A stretch of 55,864 bases of DNA from Cephalotrichum gorgonifer. Lineage: Eukaryota; Ascomycota; Sordariomycetes; Microascales; Microascaceae. Position numbers and translations under genes: made by a program. Below the pieces are notes generated by a model. It ran no database searches and had not been told where the DNA came from. It saw nothing but the letters and a program-made list of their open reading frames with translations. The DNA lies in contig ONZQ02000006.1 of the NCBI GenBank assembly GCA_900312665.1, forward strand, positions 1,442,653 through 1,498,516. The letters run 5' to 3'. Positions 43,808 to 54,738 of this stretch are shown here, piece after piece (position 1 is the first letter of the stretch; each line of letters starts with the position of its first letter).

Positions 43808-45094
43808 TTGTGGCTTTGCGCCCTTGCCCGGTTGTATTTCAAGGTACTGTCACTAAATGTCTCGGGTTATGCAAAAGTCATCTCAGGAGAGAGGGTAGCG
43901 GACTTGATACTCGTAGCGGGCTTGATACCCCTATACGAAATGGCCGTGTCCGGGGCAGGCAGCGGTGCCAACCGGACAAACGACGCGCAGAGCCCTATAG
44001 GCCGGTTCTCGGCTATCCTGGAACACAAGTATAGCCTACAACTCGACCGTCTCGAGAAACGCCAACCACATGTCGTTCCGCCGTGGTGGATTCCGCCATT
44101 CACCTGCATCAACGAGTCAGCAGAGGACGCAATCAAGGAACACGACGCCACGGAGCCAGGAACTATCCGCATCTACACCGACGGGAGCGGCATCAACGGT
44201 CACGTCGGGGCAACCGCGGTAGCACCTGAGTTCCACAAGGAAAAGACCCAGTATATGGGCACGTCTAACACCTCCACGGTATATGCAGCTGAACTCAGGG
44301 GACTAGTGCTAGCATTGAAAATCGTGCTTGATATATATGCAACAGCCCCCGTCCCCGGAAAATGCGCTATCTTTACCGACAACCAGGCCGCGATCCAAGC
44401 GATCCACAACCCTAAGCAACCATCGGGCCAATATATCTTAATCGAGGCAGTACAGGCTCTCGACAGGCTCCGGAACGACGGATGGACAGTGGAATTCCGT
44501 TGGATCCCGGCACACGTCGGAGTCCCCGGTAACGAAGCGGCCGACCGTGCAGCCAAGATAGCCGCAGGATACGACCCTGTGACGCGAACAGTCCTAGGGC
44601 CCCCACCAGAGCGGGAATCTCTCCAGACGCTCATGGCAACCACGAAGACCACGATCCGGCGGACGATGAGAAGCGAATGGGAGCTATCCTGGCAAAAGGC
44701 CGAGCACGGCAGGGAGCTCTTCAAGCTTGGGGTCCAGCCAGGAAAGCACACACTCACCACACATGCAGGAACACACAGAGCGATCAGCTCTGCGATCACA
44801 CAGATGCGCACGGGCAAGATTGGCCTCCGCGCATACCTCCACGCCATCAACAAGGCCGATACCGACAAATGCCAATGCGGTCACGGGCGTCAGTCCGTCC
44901 TCCACGTCCTCCTGGAATGCCGTAACTGGGCAGACGAACGATCCAGGATGTGGGCAGGCAAGCGTCCATGCATTGACATCAAACGCATTCTCTGCAGCTC
45001 GTCAATGGCAGTACAAGCAGCAAAGATGATGATTAAGACAGGGCTCCTGGGCCAGTTCCAGGCAGTCCCGCCTACAGTACTCAAATACTCATAG
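43808..45094 (+). mobile_element. 5'-truncated Tad-type LINE: RNase H end of ORF2
   Basis: The open frame has no ATG at its start, as expected of a 5'-truncated non-LTR retrotransposon. It encodes an RNase H domain with the four acidic residues in IYTDGSG, YAAELRGL, IFTDNQAA and GNEAADRAA. Downstream is the Cys/His motif CQCGHGRQSVLHVLLEC that ends the polymerase protein of fungal Tad/I-clade LINEs. Reverse transcriptase and endonuclease are missing. The frame itself is intact for about 428 codons, so this insertion is younger than the dead permease beside it. I could not find a poly(A) tail or target duplication. Confidence 0.8.
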
Positions 45095-45655
45095 CGTAGA
45101 CGAGTGATTATTGGGTATACAGAATCCGAGGAGGGCCAGGAAAGGCCTGACAAGTGCATAGACACAGAACAGCTATTGGGACTTTTAGCAGGGTAACCAG
45201 ATTTGCGCTGAAGGAAAGGAGTGTTATGTTATCCGACACCCTGCATGCAATGTGCAGAGAAATCGGGCTAGTGTGACCTCAGTCTGGCCGTTTAGGCTGT
45301 TGCTTCCGTCGTATATGCAGCTGCCTGAGCCTTCTTACAAAGTGAGGCGAACAGAGTGAGGCGGCTAGCACATACCCGATCTCTATATATATCTATTCGG
45401 CTATATCTACAGCAAAGAAATCCACAGTTGTTCGATAATAACAGTAACGTCCTATTCCCGACTCTTGTTCCGAGGTATTTGACTAAGCCCTCCCTCCAGT
45501 TGATTCTCGTTTTCTGTATGCAGTGCATGACTAAGCTTTAACCCCTCCTCGCAGGATTTGACACCGCATTCTATGACACTGATCACTGATCACACGAAGG
45601 AGAACGCCATTGTGTGCAGCAGCATATCAGCGAATTTCGAACGACTCAGATCAAG
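45095..45655. other. LINE 3' flank and AT-rich spacer, no gene
   Basis: The first ~200 bp are probably the LINE 3' untranslated part. Around 45299-45441 a TGTTGCTTCC...AATAACA stretch with CTATATATATC inside looks LTR-like, but I find no flanking duplication or second copy. Confidence 0.35.
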
Positions 45656-46054
45656 ATGTGGCCTCTTGGGCAGGACGAGAGAATTGAGGTTCCGCTCTCT
45701 TTCCTAAAAGCGGCCTTAGCGGATATAAGCGAGTTCACTCTCTTGGTTTGCGACGCACTTGGAAACAGCCTAGGGAAAATCGACATGCCTATCGAGCCAG
45801 TAAACAACGTCTCGAGCGAGATCGTCTCCAAGAGCGTTTTCGTATTGGCCGAACGTCCGGGAGGATGCCAATTCCTCGCGCTGGCAAGGCTTTCGAAAGT
45901 GGAGAAAGTCAAAGCGAGCGTTTCCTGGCGTGAGTCTTTCGGTAAGATTGAATGTCACTCCCTCGATCTGATAGGCCCAAAGTCTCCGGAGATCAGGGGC
46001 GATCGCCACTCAAGCAGTGACCAACCCCCACGTGCTCTGCAGGAATGGCCCTGA
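45656..46054 (+). CDS. Uncharacterised 132-aa protein, next to an LTR
   Basis: A single-exon ORF from ATG 45656 (MWPLGQDERIEVPLSFLKAA) to TGA at 46052-46054. It reads as a compact soluble alpha/beta protein (EFTLLVCDALGNSLGKI, KSVFVLAERPGGCQFLALAR) with a charged tail. I do not recognise it. The stop lies seven bases before the LTR at 46062, so the natural C-terminus may have been replaced during insertion; a homologue longer than this would show that. Confidence 0.4.
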   Translation: MWPLGQDERIEVPLSFLKAALADISEFTLLVCDALGNSLGKIDMPIEPVNNVSSEIVSKSVFVLAERPGGCQFLALARLSKVEKVKASVSWRESFGKIECHSLDLIGPKSPEIRGDRHSSSDQPPRALQEWP

Positions 46055-46061
46055 TTCATTG

Positions 46062-46277
46062 TGTAAGAAGGGTCTGAGCACTATTGCAAGGCCCCAAAAC
46101 GCTAGTACGTTAGAAGGATGTATCAACTTAAGCGAGGTGTCGCAAACCCCTGTAAAATTAGGCTTGCCAGCTGACAGGAGAATTGCTCCTGTACATGCAT
46201 CTCACGTATATAAGGGATGCACTTATTCCACCTAGTTATCATGAATATGAAGGACAAGGTGGTCCCGTATTCCCACA
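46062..46277 (+). mobile_element. Second copy of the 220-bp LTR (216 bp), no target duplication
   Basis: The sequence is almost identical to 28324-28543 from TGTAAGAAGGG to TCCCACA, with TAGT missing after GAGCACTA. The flanks differ (CATTG before, AGATC after), so no 5-bp duplication remains. It could be one end of a rearranged element or a product of recombination between two different copies. Confidence 0.8.
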
Positions 46278-47737
46278 AGATCCAGTATATCCCCACACGC
46301 CAACAGTAGGTATATATTTAGCCGAGAATACACCGACCCGCAAAATAGGGAAAACTGGTTGTGGAACACGGTGCGTTTGCTCATTCTCGTTCAAACACAG
46401 GTCGCTGCTCATGCCGCAGGATCCTGCGGCACGCGTGATTGGCCCAAATCGCCTCACCGCCTTTGTCCCCGCCCCACCTCGCTCGTGACCGCCCGCGACC
46501 GTTCTGCCCCAGCTGCCACTGGCGCCCATATAAATGCATCGCATCCCAACGTACCCTCATCCGTACTTTCTACCTCTTCTCCTCCTCATTTCTCCCAACA
46601 CACCTTGCGCCCGGAACTCTTTTGCCGTCGCGTAGCCCTCCGGTCGGAGCCTTCGTTGACTTGCCCCTATTTCCCTTCCCCTGCCTTCCGCGCTTCTCTC
46701 GGGCGTCCATCTCACCATCCCTGGTCCTGGGGCCGAACAGGCAGGCCAACTCTGTCGGTAAGTCCGTATTCTCGCTCTGGCAACCCGGCTCCCTCTATTC
46801 ATTTCGCGAAGCCGATAGCTCGCCGCTTCCATTATCTTCTCTCAGGCTTCCCCTCCAGACGGTGGACTGGCCACCGGTGTCGGCGGGAGAGCTTATTAAC
46901 TCGGGCAGAGCCAACGTGGCACTGCGCCGACCTGCCCAGCCCTGAACGGGCTGAACTTTGTCATGGAAGCATAAACCACCTCTCGCGGAGATGATCCGTG
47001 TGCGGGCGACGTCTCTTACCACCGCGCTCCAAGACACGGTCTAGCATATAAGATCAGTCTCCGCCTTCTCATACCATCTGTATTTCCCGTTGATAATAAT
47101 ACTAGGTCATACAGGGCCTATCATGAAGAAGACGACAGTATATCCTATAGCAACGAGGACTATCTTCGTGTTTACATCGGATAGGTCGTCTCCGGGAGCT
47201 TGCGGGTCCTACTGCTTTAGCTATCCGGAGATATTCTCGCTGTTTCCCGATAGTTGTCTACTGCAGAATTTAGACTACTAGCTCCGATCCGTTTAGGTCT
47301 TAATTTTGAACTATCGCAGCCTGCTGGCAGCTGAGGTACTCTGGTCGATGAGGACTATATGCTTCCCTATTTCCGATAGCAGTATCTTGCTCAGAGCTAT
47401 TCGAAATGAGAAATGAGCTGGCGAGATCCTCTTGCTCTGTAAAGCTGGTGCTGTTGCCAATATGTCTCCCTGAGCGGAATGCGTTGTGTACCCCCGAAGC
47501 TACCAAGTTACAAAACCTAGTAGTCTAGTTCATCTACAAGTCAGTGCGGGATTTCCCTGTTAACGAAAATGGTGTGTAACGAAGGCCAACGAAGTGTAGC
47601 TCAATCCCTTCATCGAGCTGTAACAGATGTAAATATAACGGGAGTGTTGTTCTACTACACCGAGCCTCGCAATCTGCACTCCTTAGAACTTCCTCCCTGC
47701 CAAAAGGGCCACTCATTCACCTTAAGCTGCGGTTCAG
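46278..47737. other. Intergenic, no supported gene
   Basis: This stretch contains long overlapping ORFs (up to 211 codons at 46359-46994), but they are Ser/Pro/Arg low-complexity in a CT-rich stretch with no domain, so I do not call them. The last ~200 bp are the 3' flank of the zinc-cluster gene. Confidence 0.4.
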
Positions 47738-49241
47738 TCACCCTAGCATGTTTTTATCCATATCGTGGGCGGCGGAATTACCCAAGATGCTCTTCACACT
47801 CATGACTGAAGTTCCTCCCGATCTCGCTGGCGGTGGTGGAATGGTCACCTCGGACGTTGGCGCTGTGCTGTTCGTCGAGCTGCTGCTACGATGTGACTCG
47901 GGATGTCCGTTCGAACCAGGGCCACGAGGGTGAGACGTTGCCGGTGACGGCTGAGGTGGCGTCGGATCCTTCGAAGACACCGGAGGCGTGCGCGTGCTGG
48001 CCACACTGTCGGGAGGAGCGGGCATCGGAGGATGAGACGGATAGTATTGGCCCCGGGGGCGGTTGCTGCTGGAGACCGGAGATCGTCGCCACGGCTCCTC
48101 CTCGCTTCCATTCGGCGGTGGGTGACCTCGTTCGTCGGCCTCCCCTGATTCCTGTCTCCGGCGCCCCGTTCCAGCAGATGCCGCGTCCAACTCCGAGTAG
48201 GGCGAGTGGAGATCCGTTGGCGAGCGCTGGGCCGTCTGGTGATATGCCGAGTTCTGAGCATGATGTGGTAGATGGCATTGCGCGGCTTGATAAGGAGGTC
48301 CTAATGGTGGGGGAGGACCTGGAGGTGATTGCCGGCCGCCGGGTAGCGGTTGGCCATACGCACCATACAACGGCGTACCGGGCGCGATGCCTCCGGGAAC
48401 GGCGGAGACGTGGACGAAGACAGCTGTGCTACTCGACGACGCGGGCTGGAAAATACACTCCTGGTTCATCCTCGTACAATTCCCGCACCTGCCACCAGGG
48501 GCATGCTGGTACCCGCTGCACCGAATCTGCTAGAGCAGTTAGCATATCAGGGAACATCGCCTAGAGGAACGCTTGCGGAGAATGTACCTTCCTCTTCCGG
48601 CAATATCGGCAGGCGATCGAGGTTCGCTGTCTCGGAGCTGCCTGTTGTATCGGTGGTCCAGGAGATCGAGGTAGACCCTGTAGGTAAGGTGCATAGCTGT
48701 TCCTAGAGTGAGCGCCGTTTGCGTAGCCGGCCACATAATGGCGTGGGGGCCCTCGATACCCGGTTCCGTGCCTCAGGGGAGGGTAGGATCGGTGGTAGTC
48801 GTCGTGAGGTAGCTGACCTCGCCTATAGTAGTCTGGCGGAGGTGGGTTGCCGCGACAGCCGCCATAGTAGGGATCCCTCTCGTAGGGCGGTGGTCCTCGT
48901 TTCGCGCAGTAGTCTTCGCGAGGGTTAACGATCGGGGCATCGTTCGGTGGTCGAGGGTCTACTGGCGGGGGCAGCTGAAGAGGAGACAGAGGCGGCCGCC
49001 AATTCTGCGAAGGGGTCGGGTACCCGTCGGCACTCGAGGGAGGAGGCGGCCCGTATCCATTGTCAGCCGACGGCCGGGGCCCAGAGTATCCGGGCTGATG
49101 GGCACATCCGTAGATCGACTCGCGCATAGGTGGCAGCGTTGCGGGAAATTGAGATGCTTGGGACTGTCGTGGCGTGTCATCTCCGGTTCGCGGAGGCGGA
49201 TACTGACCGCGAGGCGATCCTCCTTCTATGAAGTCCGCCAC
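47738..49241 (-). CDS. Zn(II)2Cys6 transcription factor, two exons, about 480 aa, start codon altered
   Basis: Exon 1 (49241-48588) and exon 2 (48526-47738) are split by a 61-nt intron (GTACAT...GCAG, branch GCTAACT) exactly within the zinc cluster: CRYCRKRK | IRCSGYQHAPGGRCGNCTRMN and a last Cys. Spacing C-x2-C-x6-C-x10-C-x2-C-x6-C is the fungal binuclear zinc cluster, which binds DNA as a nuclear regulator. The first 200 residues and the C-terminus are Pro/Tyr/Gly-rich and disordered; no fungal_trans middle domain is present. The codon where translation should begin (before ADFIEGG) is GTG at 49241-49239, in an AAAAC context typical of a start; the next in-frame ATG is at 49127. Either translation starts there, 38 residues short, or the gene lost its start. 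Confidence 0.75.
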
Positions 49242-50556
49242 GTTTTGTTTCAGATCTAAATAAAAATCTGACTGGAAGCCTTCTGTGAGCAGGACAGATT
49301 ATCTTTCCCAATCTAATCAGGGAAAGCCACGATTAAATAAAGGAGTGATTGAGGCTCGGCTCTACATTCAACATGCCGAACCTGACATCACCCCTAATAT
49401 ATCCTACTTACCAGCACATATGCATGAGAGAAGTGATAGGATAGTATCTCACAAATTCTGGCCGTGGATGCCAACCATACATGCCGCGGACGAATAGGTA
49501 AGCCGCGCGATCAGTGCTCGTCACTGTTCGAGGAACTCAGCTCAACCCAGAAAAGAATACATAGATTCGGACAATAAGGCTTACCATCGTAGCGACGACC
49601 ATGGGCCCCAGGTGTCGCGTACCTTCTTTCCATACAATCCAGGCAGTTCCGGAGTGGGCACCGGCCGCTTGATGGCTCGTAAGACAGGATTGTTTTCGAG
49701 CAGGAACCACCAAGCTCCCGAGCCGCGGGGCAGTAGTTCCATACGACAGAGGTATTGTTACAGGGATGAACGAGTTGATGTCCGAAACACATAGCGTTCT
49801 GATTCTTCGAACCATCGAGATGTGGAATCTTCCCGGTTGCGAAAGGGAGAGAACTTCAGGCAAAGTAGACGGGGGAACGTCGAATACCCCTCCAGTCGCC
49901 GGGTTTGCTTCTTCTCCTGGTCTCACCGTCAACCCCTAAAGGGCCGCCACCAGTGTGACTCGGCGTGTGGCTTGCATCATCACACCTGGGGCATTGGGTA
50001 CGCCTCTCAGCCTCACGAGAAAGCAGAGCACATTCGAACACTTCTTCCCCCCCACCCCCGGCCGGGGGTGCATCTGGTGGCGCCCATTCGGCCGAATCCA
50101 CGGCCCACCGGAGCGCCCGACGCAGAGATGCCTGCACGCAGCCCTATCAGGCTTGAAGTGACATGTTCGGCCAAACGAGGAGGGTCAACTGGTCTGCCGA
50201 AGCCGTCTCGGAAAGCCGTGCGAAGGACGTTACCAGAGGCGAGCTCTTCCGATCTAACAAGCGATACGTGGCCCGACACTGACACCACCAATCCGGCCCG
50301 AAGTTCACATCACTTCGGAAATGTCCGCCGCATACCCAACTAAAATCGGCGAGGGCTGCGGTTTACAGCAGTAATCTCCTAGTCTTTCGCGAATATGAAA
50401 GTTGATATCCCAAGGGAGATTGTTCAGTAGTACAGTCCATACCATAGAAAGAATGGCGATTGCAGGGTGTGTCTGTGCACCCCATCGGAGAATTTCGCAT
50501 ACCCGCTCTGGGCCGTGCATGGACCTTAAATGCACCCTGGCAATGCCGGTTGTGAG
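49242..50556. other. Intergenic, no supported gene
   Basis: Upstream flank of the zinc-cluster gene and about 1.3 kb without a supported gene. A minus-strand ORF at 49856-50137 has a PRCDDASHTPSHTG segment that faintly resembles a Cys-His knuckle, but nothing around it supports a gene. Confidence 0.35.
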
Positions 50557-50561
50557 CAACC

Positions 50562-50964
50562 TATCGAACTATTTGACCACTGTGCCAAAAGCAAGGTTCC
50601 CCGCTATTAGCACTACTTGGTCATATTGGTGATATCCTCAGTCTAACACACCCCCCATCTTCTCGATGCCTGCTATAGAGGAGATGTCTCTATGTTGCTG
50701 AGGTCTTCTGTGGTATCCTAGTGCTCTACCTCTTGTTGTATAAGGGTTCTCAAGCGATCATTATCGGATGGTCGTTTTTCCATGGACTTGGAAAAGAATG
50801 TAGTTGAAGATGGTCGTGACAGGTGTCGAACTGAGGACTATGTGCACTGTGGCTGTAGTGCAAACTGGGCTCATAACTATCGAACTATTTGACCACTGTG
50901 CCAAAAGCAAGGTTCCCCGCTATTAGCACTACTTGGTCATATTGGTGATATCCTCAGTCTAACA
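50562..50964 (-). mobile_element. TRIM-like miniature LTR retrotransposon, complete, 403 bp
   Basis: Two identical 87-bp direct repeats (50562-50648 and 50878-50964) bracket 229 bp with no ORF. Read on the minus strand, each repeat begins TGTTAGACTGAGG. Just after the first repeat comes GTTATGAGCCCAG (from 50877 downwards), complementary over 11 bases to the anticodon arm of initiator-Met tRNA, the copia-type half-tRNA primer site. Just before the second repeat is AGATGGGGGGTG (50660-50649), a polypurine tract. The whole unit is flanked by CAACC at 50557-50561 and 50965-50969, a 5-bp target duplication. These are the hallmarks of a terminal-repeat retrotransposon in miniature, a non-autonomous element mobilised by another retrotransposon. 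Identical LTRs suggest a recent insertion. Confidence 0.9.
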
Positions 50965-50969
50965 CAACC

Positions 50970-51348
50970 TCCTCTGTGTTGGTCTGGTACCTGACAATTA
51001 CGGGAAGTGAACTGACTGCCCAAGCTCCCACGGCCTGCATACCGTACTCAACCAGTATTGAAGAAACGTCACCAGCCCGGGTCGGTACGTTCCTGTTGGC
51101 TCGGTGCATGGGGCATGCAAGACACACCACCACACCTCGCATCCATACGAAGATCCGAGACATCCAACGGATTCGAACCCTTCCCGGGGGGAGCGTGGCA
51201 TGCTTCGGAGCTGGGATCGTACCTCGCCCAAAATCTTGCGAGGAGTAAGTAGTCTTCTGTCACCTTTGATCCCCGTATTTCTCGATCTGATCCATCGCTT
51301 TTCATTTCTTTGTGGAAGTCGGCAATCCCCTTTTCTACCAAGTCCGCT
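50970..51348. other. Short intergenic region
   Basis: Upstream of the next gene. No promoter element was clearly recognised; the region reads open in several frames but without a domain. Confidence 0.35.
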
Positions 51349-52107
51349 ATGGCCTCCGTCTCTACCAATCCTACCACAGAGGCCACCGAACCTGCCAATG
51401 CCAGCCCTGGAAAACTGCTAAAGAACATCCTGGACATATACGGACACACCCTATTTTCATACCCGACAGAACTACGCGATGACCTCGAGATGAGCCACGA
51501 CGAAGCGATGCAATGGCTGGAATTTGAAGAGAAGAAGGCGAAGCTAGCGGTGGAGTGCGGGTTCTACCTCGAATTCGCACCCAAACCCGCTGAGTCCGCA
51601 CCCGAGTGGGTCCGCATTCGCTACCATGGTTCGTTTAATATTTGGATCTCGCAGTAACCATCTTTAACGTTCCATTCTAGCGGCTATCGGGGCCATTCGC
51701 CCACGTAAAACGGATATCTGCTTCTGGAAGACGAACACCGGACTCCAGAGCAGTGAACTTAGCGATGAGGAAATATTGTCATGGTATGAGCTGAGTGGCA
51801 ACCGTGGCGGGAAGAAGGACGGGTGGTTTGCGCCGGTAAGACTTGTTCATTGCTGGTTTAAGTAATCATGTGGCTGGTGGGATCGTATATGAAGGGAAGT
51901 GGGCAGTCAGTTCATCGCTACCTCAATACCTCCGTCGAACTACCCATACAGGTAACCCTTTTCAAGGAGACCCTTCTTGCGAAGTCCTTCCCGGCCGCTG
52001 AAGCCGAGTGCGCCGACAACAAGCGGGCCCGATTCCGGTTGAAGTCCGCTCGCACGATGGAGTCGATTCGCCGACGCCTCCTTGCGCTCGATGAATCTCC
52101 GACGTGA
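51349..52107 (+). CDS. Uncharacterised three-exon protein, 211 aa
   Basis: Exons 51349-51628, 51681-51835 and 51907-52107 join in frame through introns of 52 and 71 nt (GTTCGT...CTAG and GTAAGA...GCAG). The ATG at 51349 (MASVSTNPTT) is the first true ATG in a frame that is open further upstream. The product has an N-terminal acidic helix (DEAMQWLEFEEKKAKLAVE), a central tryptophan-rich segment (CFWKTNTG, SWYELSG, KKDGWFAP) and a basic helical C-terminus (RARFRLKSARTMESIRRRL). I do not recognise the family. No defects were seen. Confidence 0.55.
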
Positions 52108-52658
52108 CTGCCGCGGCGTGGGTATCTTCCAGTCGTACTTACCCATAATTATAAGGTACCCTGCGCAGCAGAGAAGGCCTCACACCCGATCCGGGTTGCC
52201 AGGGTGCAATTTGAGATCGGATCCATGTACGGCCTGGAGCGGGGAGACGACGGGTTGTGCCATATGTCATATATATGGTAGACATGTATCCAATACTCAA
52301 ACTCTTAATGGGCGAGACTGTTTTCTCGCTGATCAGGGGAACCCACTGAATGTGAGGTTTGAGGGACTATCGCGTGTGATTAAATAATTGAATCTGCTGC
52401 CCGCGCCCCCCCTCGGCCTGGACTAAACGCTTCTGAAGCTGGGTATTGGAGCAACAATATTCAGACAGGCCGCCACGTTGAACCCGGTCCCACAGACTTC
52501 TTAGAGCCCGATCATGGAACCACCGCGATCTTGGGGCCTCTGCGTCCGTCGAGACATCGCAAAACATAGTAGGACTGGTGGCATCTACGTTGTATGACTT
52601 CAACTTATACGTGGGGGCTGTAGAGACGAACTAATTGCGCGGTCTGGCTATTCTACAA
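52108..52658. other. Intergenic, no supported gene
   Basis: About 550 bp between convergent genes; the ORFs are short and domain-free. Confidence 0.4.
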
Positions 52659-52883
52659 TTATATAGTATATGAATACAAAGCTTCCTGTTCCTCAATATC
52701 CCTCTCTGCCGCTATCCAGATCTCGTCCATACCTCCTCTGCGAGAGAAGGGATTACTGTCCATCTCTGCAGCTGCCAGGGCCTCAACACGGTCGGTTTCC
52801 CACGTATCCCAGTCCAGGTAGGCCATCATCTCTTCTTTAGTCCAGTACCTAAAGCCCGTAGATGTCCTGCAATGCTTGTTCAT
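52659..52883 (-). CDS. Small acidic/aromatic fungal protein, 74 aa, unknown
   Basis: A single-exon ORF with a true ATG at 52883. The sequence YWTKEEMMAYLDWDTWETDR, the EMDSNPFSRRGGMDEIW block and the AERDIEEQEALYS end resemble short hypothetical proteins that recur in mould genomes, built from charged helices with conserved tryptophans. No function is known to me, and it may be the tail of a longer gene whose upstream exons I cannot see. Confidence 0.4.
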   Translation of the reverse strand: MNKHCRTSTGFRYWTKEEMMAYLDWDTWETDRVEALAAAEMDSNPFSRRGGMDEIWIAAERDIEEQEALYSYTI

Positions 52884-54471
52884 ATTTTTCTAGTCGAGAC
52901 ACCACTGGTAGCTTTCTTTCCTGAACAGGGGCGGTACGTATTGGAATTCTGACAGGGCCGTACCCCGTAGTTAAGAGTTAAACGCATTGAGATTGAAAGT
53001 AGACGGCCTAAGGAAGATGTGATGTATGTCACCTATCACTCTTATCCGATCACGGCAACAAACGGTGAAATGCGCCACCTGATGCCCACAAACGAGGACT
53101 TAATAATCATCCGGGCGCCATTGTATTCGCAGGTGTACCCGACGATACCCATGGAGAGGGCCAATCGATAAAACTTGTCATCTCGTCTCGAAGCTCGCTC
53201 GTAGCGTCTTGCACCCTAGTTGCGGACAACCACCGGAGCCAGTATTCTTGGGGCTGACCTACCCCCTGTCTGCTATCCTACATGCCCTATTCAGTACCAA
53301 ATCCTACCAGCCTCAAGCCCTCTAGCCTTCTTCCATGGTAGTGGTGTCGGTTTTCGCTTCCCGACGTAGCTGGCTCTCATCAATTGTTTCGTTCGTTCCC
53401 TTTGCACTATGCATGTCGGCGTCGCCCTCGACGTTGCTAGAGCTTGGTACTGGAGCTGCAGGATGAGAAATGTTCTCGCGGATAGGATGTTCTACTCCGG
53501 TTTGGATAGCTCCGATGTTAGAACCTCGATGTGCGCTGGCGAGTGCGAGATCGCCAGAATCGAAGTATTTCCTCTTAGCATCGCAACTAATTAGCTCTGA
53601 TTTAATGGACTTGCAGAGGCAAATGTACCTCAAGCTGATGATGGAGTAGATCTTCCCTGGCTGGGATATTGCCGTATATAAGCTGGAGGCGTTTCTCCCT
53701 GGCGAGACCCTTGATGTGAAGGGTAAGTTGACGTCACTTACTAGGCATCGTAGATGTGGACGTACTTTAGAACCTGTCCCGTTCAGGTAGGAATCCATTT
53801 TTATCGTGGTCGCACGTATGTTGGGGATAGGCGTCGGGAAATATCAGAATGGAACCAGGATGTGGCTGCAGTAGGCATTTTAAATGCAGGGGACTTCATC
53901 ATGATGCATATGAGCTCAATCGTGGGGCCGACTAATATGCCCGATTCTATGTCCTTTCCCAATGCTGTTGAAACTATGACGTCATGAGGCAAATGGCCGC
54001 GGCTCGTGTCGTGGCTTCTCGCTCCCCCACACGCGTCTTACGGCTGCCCTTGACTGCATTGTCGCGCATGGCATACCTCTGCTACTAGTTATCGCACAAA
54101 GACAGAGATCCGCGTGTTTCTCTTGTTGATCCCATGTTCTTGGCAGGCGCTCTAACTGGCGATGCGAAGAGCGACAGACTTGTAAGATGATCGCCATTCC
54201 CTTAGCACTAGCTAAGCATGCACGTTTCAATCCTGCCATTATATAGACTCTTAAAAGAAGACAAGTATATCTCTAGTTTAGAACATTCGAGTGACCCAGG
54301 CTACGTGAGTTGCAGGGTGACCGAAGAAGCGATTAAGGTCCACGGTCTCGACGTCGGTGGCTGAAGAAAGCAAATTCCTGTTCATTAAGGCCAGACCTCT
54401 GCAATATAAATCGTGCCAAACCCGCCGTCCTCATTACCTTGAATATCGACAAGCCTTCTAGCTCCTTCAAC
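52884..54471. other. Gene-poor stretch with weak coding remnants
   Basis: A plus-strand remnant around 53603-53725 (MDLQRQMYLKLMME, one TAG, then IFPGWDIAVYKLEAF) and a following frame at 53784-53987 (YRGRTYVGDRRREISEW ... GDFIMMHMSS) may be two exons of a decayed gene, but the frames do not join cleanly. The overlapping minus-strand ORF 53322-53798 has no domain. Confidence 0.3.
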
Positions 54472-54738
54472 ATGTCGTCAGGTCTAGAATGGACGCATGA
54501 CCCATGCCTCGGCTGTGGCTCCCAGACAGAGGGAGCAACTTACTGCTCTAAATCCTGTCAGCTATCGGAATACGAGAGGACACCGATATCGATTCATTCG
54601 AGCTCACCTTCTGCGCGGATGCCGTCTTCCTGGATATCGACAGCCCAAGAAATCGTGCCCTTAGCCAAGGCAGAGAAGGAATTAAGAGCGTACAATATGT
54701 CATTGGACCAGTCAAAGACGCGGAGGGCATCACATTGA
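54472..54738 (+). CDS. Ecl1-like short zinc-binding protein, possibly truncated
   Basis: From ATG 54472 the protein begins MSSGLEWTHDPCLGCGSQTE and continues TYCSKSCQLSEYER, i.e. C-x2-C-x9-C-x3-C, matching the short zinc motif of the fungal Ecl1 (extender of chronological lifespan) family, small stress-response nuclear proteins. A TATA-like GCAATATAAA lies about 70 bp upstream. After residue 35 the frame is Ser-rich with no resemblance to the family, while another plus-strand frame becomes protein-like (FELTFCADAVFLDIDSPRN ... QYVIGPVKDAEG), so the gene may be frameshifted or fused to other sequence. The motif is clear; integrity is not. Confidence 0.5.
   Translation: MSSGLEWTHDPCLGCGSQTEGATYCSKSCQLSEYERTPISIHSSSPSARMPSSWISTAQEIVPLAKAEKELRAYNMSLDQSKTRRASH

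Noticed and set aside
44200..44868. 222-codon minus-strand ORF inside the LINE
   Set aside because: It is an antisense shadow of the RNase H frame, which has all four catalytic acidic residues.
45299..45441. Possible solo LTR (TG...CA with a TATATATA core)
   Set aside because: No target-site duplication and no second copy in the window.
46359..46994. Long ORF of 211 codons
   Set aside because: Ser/Pro/Arg low-complexity in a CT-rich stretch, overlapped by an equally long ORF in another frame, with no domain or splice signals.
48719..49129. Plus-strand ORFs opposite the zinc-cluster gene
   Set aside because: Antisense shadows of a Pro/Tyr-rich coding region with a spliced, motif-bearing frame on the minus strand.
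51168..51195. Possible tRNA T-arm (GGTTCGAATCC-like on the minus strand)
   Set aside because: One stem pair fails, and no acceptor, D-arm or anticodon arm can be folded around it.
53322..53798. 158-codon minus-strand ORF
   Set aside because: No domain, and the other strand reads at least as protein-like over part of it, so neither can be called a gene.
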